Of a DNA stretch of 64,000 nt, positions 62,936 through 64,000 are shown one piece after another. The DNA comes from Vombatus ursinus. Its lineage: Eukaryota; Chordata; Mammalia; Diprotodontia; Vombatidae. Location: contig NW_020954702.1 in NCBI RefSeq assembly GCF_900497805.2, positions 231,791-295,790 on the forward strand. Direction: 5' to 3'. Under the pieces are notes generated by a model. The model had not been told where the DNA came from. It ran no database searches and was given only the letters and a program-made list of their open reading frames with translations. The translations under genes were made by a program, and so were the position numbers. Within the stretch, counting starts at the first letter, position 1. Each line of letters opens with the position of its first letter.

Positions 62936-63554
62936 CTTGTCTTTCTATTTTTGGTCAACATTATTATGCACTTTAAAAGCAGGGAATAATTCATTTATTC
63001 TATTTAGTAGACTTGTTCAGTGAGTTTTAAAGTAATGCTTTAATAGCGGATTAGGCACCAAAAAGTTTACTTTAAAAATCTATTAAAATGACTGTAGCAA
63101 AGTTGACATGGTAGCACAGTTTTCTTTCTAGACTCAAAGAACAAAATGCAATTCACTAAATTATTGGCATAAATCATGCATCATATTGGTGACATGAATG
63201 CTTAATCTGTTTAGAGGACCTGGATAAAATGAGTGATAGAATTCTATATTTAAAAGATTTTAAGTAAGAAAATTAGGTAAATTAAATGGCCAGTAGGTGT
63301 CTCTATTATATAGGATACCTATTCTAAGTTTTTCTGTTTAATGACCTTATTTTTCATCTGACTAAAATTTCCTCTGTTCCATTTTATATGTTAATTTTCC
63401 CCCTCCTCTGCTTTAAGGAATCCTTAGCCTCCACTATATTTCCATATTTGCCTATTATTCTTCCTTAATACTTCTTTTAATATTCTTTCTACCCTATATA
63501 ATATTGTCTCTACCTAATAATTCTTCTCTAATCACATGTTTTTATAGCATCTTC
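62936..63554. other. intergenic, nothing recognised
   Basis: Very AT-rich; no gene or clear repeat. Confidence 0.4.
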
Positions 63555-63950
63555 TGATGCTGACGTTCATTTAAAAACTTTTTAATTTACATTTTTAAAA
63601 ATGAACATTCATTTTTTAAAATTTTGAATTCCAAATTCTCTCCCTCCTGTCCCCCTTCCCCACCCCTTGAGAAGACAAATAATAGAATTTCAATTATACA
63701 TATGAAGTCATGCAAAATATATTTCCATAGTAGCCATGTTGCAAAAGAAAACACACAAGCAAAAAAAAATAAAAATAAAGTCAAAAAAGTATGCTTCAGT
63801 CTGCACTCAGAGTTCATCAGTTCTCTCTCTGAAGATGGATAACATTTTTCATCATGGATCCTTTAGAATTATCTTGGATCATTGTCTTGATCAGAGTAGC
63901 TAAGTCATAGTTGATCATCATTACAATATTGCTGTTACTGAGAATCTAAA
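63555..63950 (-). mobile_element. L1 3' region
   Basis: CAAATTCTCTCCCTCCTGTC, ATATTTCCATAGTAGCCATG, TTTTTCATCATGGATCCTTT and ACAATATTGCTGTTACTG are the reversed marsupial L1 3' end, the same segment as 26940-27290. Confidence 0.8.
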
Positions 63951-64000
63951 GTTCTAAATGAAACACAGGACTGCATTTTCAGAAGCTTCGTGAAAATTAA

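Noticed and set aside
58450-64000. Possible SAMSN1 exons expected from human synteny
   Set aside because: No SH3/SAM-like coding block was recognised; the gene probably lies beyond the window.

Overview
The window looks like marsupial (metatherian) nuclear DNA. The evidence is the repeats: tRNA-derived SINEs with the consensus typical of marsupials, abundant L2 and L3 (CR1-clade) LINEs, MIR pieces, marsupial-type L1 copies and an ORF1-only 'half-L1' element. Two host genes face each other: the last seven coding exons of an ABCC-family transporter on the + strand (4886-22125), and the complete five-exon coding region of HSPA13 (STCH) on the - strand (57894 down to 35419). From memory, ABCC13 and HSPA13 are convergent neighbours on human 21q11.2. 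That synteny, with the ABCC-type NBD2 sequence, is why I call the transporter ABCC13. No species can be named from the sequence alone.

Layout. 1-4885 is an upstream ABCC13 intron filled by an old + strand L1 and SINEs. 4886-22125 holds the ABCC13 exons: the end of TMD2, the linker and a complete NBD2 with Walker A, Q-loop, signature, Walker B, D-loop and H-loop. The first intron after exon 4886-5012 carries a young ORF1-only LINE with target-site duplications (6655-9554). 22126-33200 is the region between the two convergent genes. It contains a possible solo LTR, an antisense ERV fossil (about 25120-30700) with an L1 inserted in it, and an old ORF2-less L1. 33230-35418 is probably the HSPA13 3' UTR, and 35419-57894 is HSPA13 with introns packed with L2, L1, L3 and SINEs. 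The promoter is a CpG island (about 57560-58450) with ZNF143/STAF-like motifs, a CRE-like site and a 26-bp minisatellite nearby in intron 1. 58450-64000 is intergenic, with two antisense L1 pieces and no recognised gene.

The two genes are not functionally linked: one is a plasma-membrane-type ABC exporter half, the other a microsomal Hsp70-type ATPase. The main biological point is that the NBD2 half of ABCC13, a gene reported degenerate in humans and apes, looks intact here. I found no new multi-gene system. The other items worth a look are the ORF2-less LINE structures and the motif-dense HSPA13 promoter.
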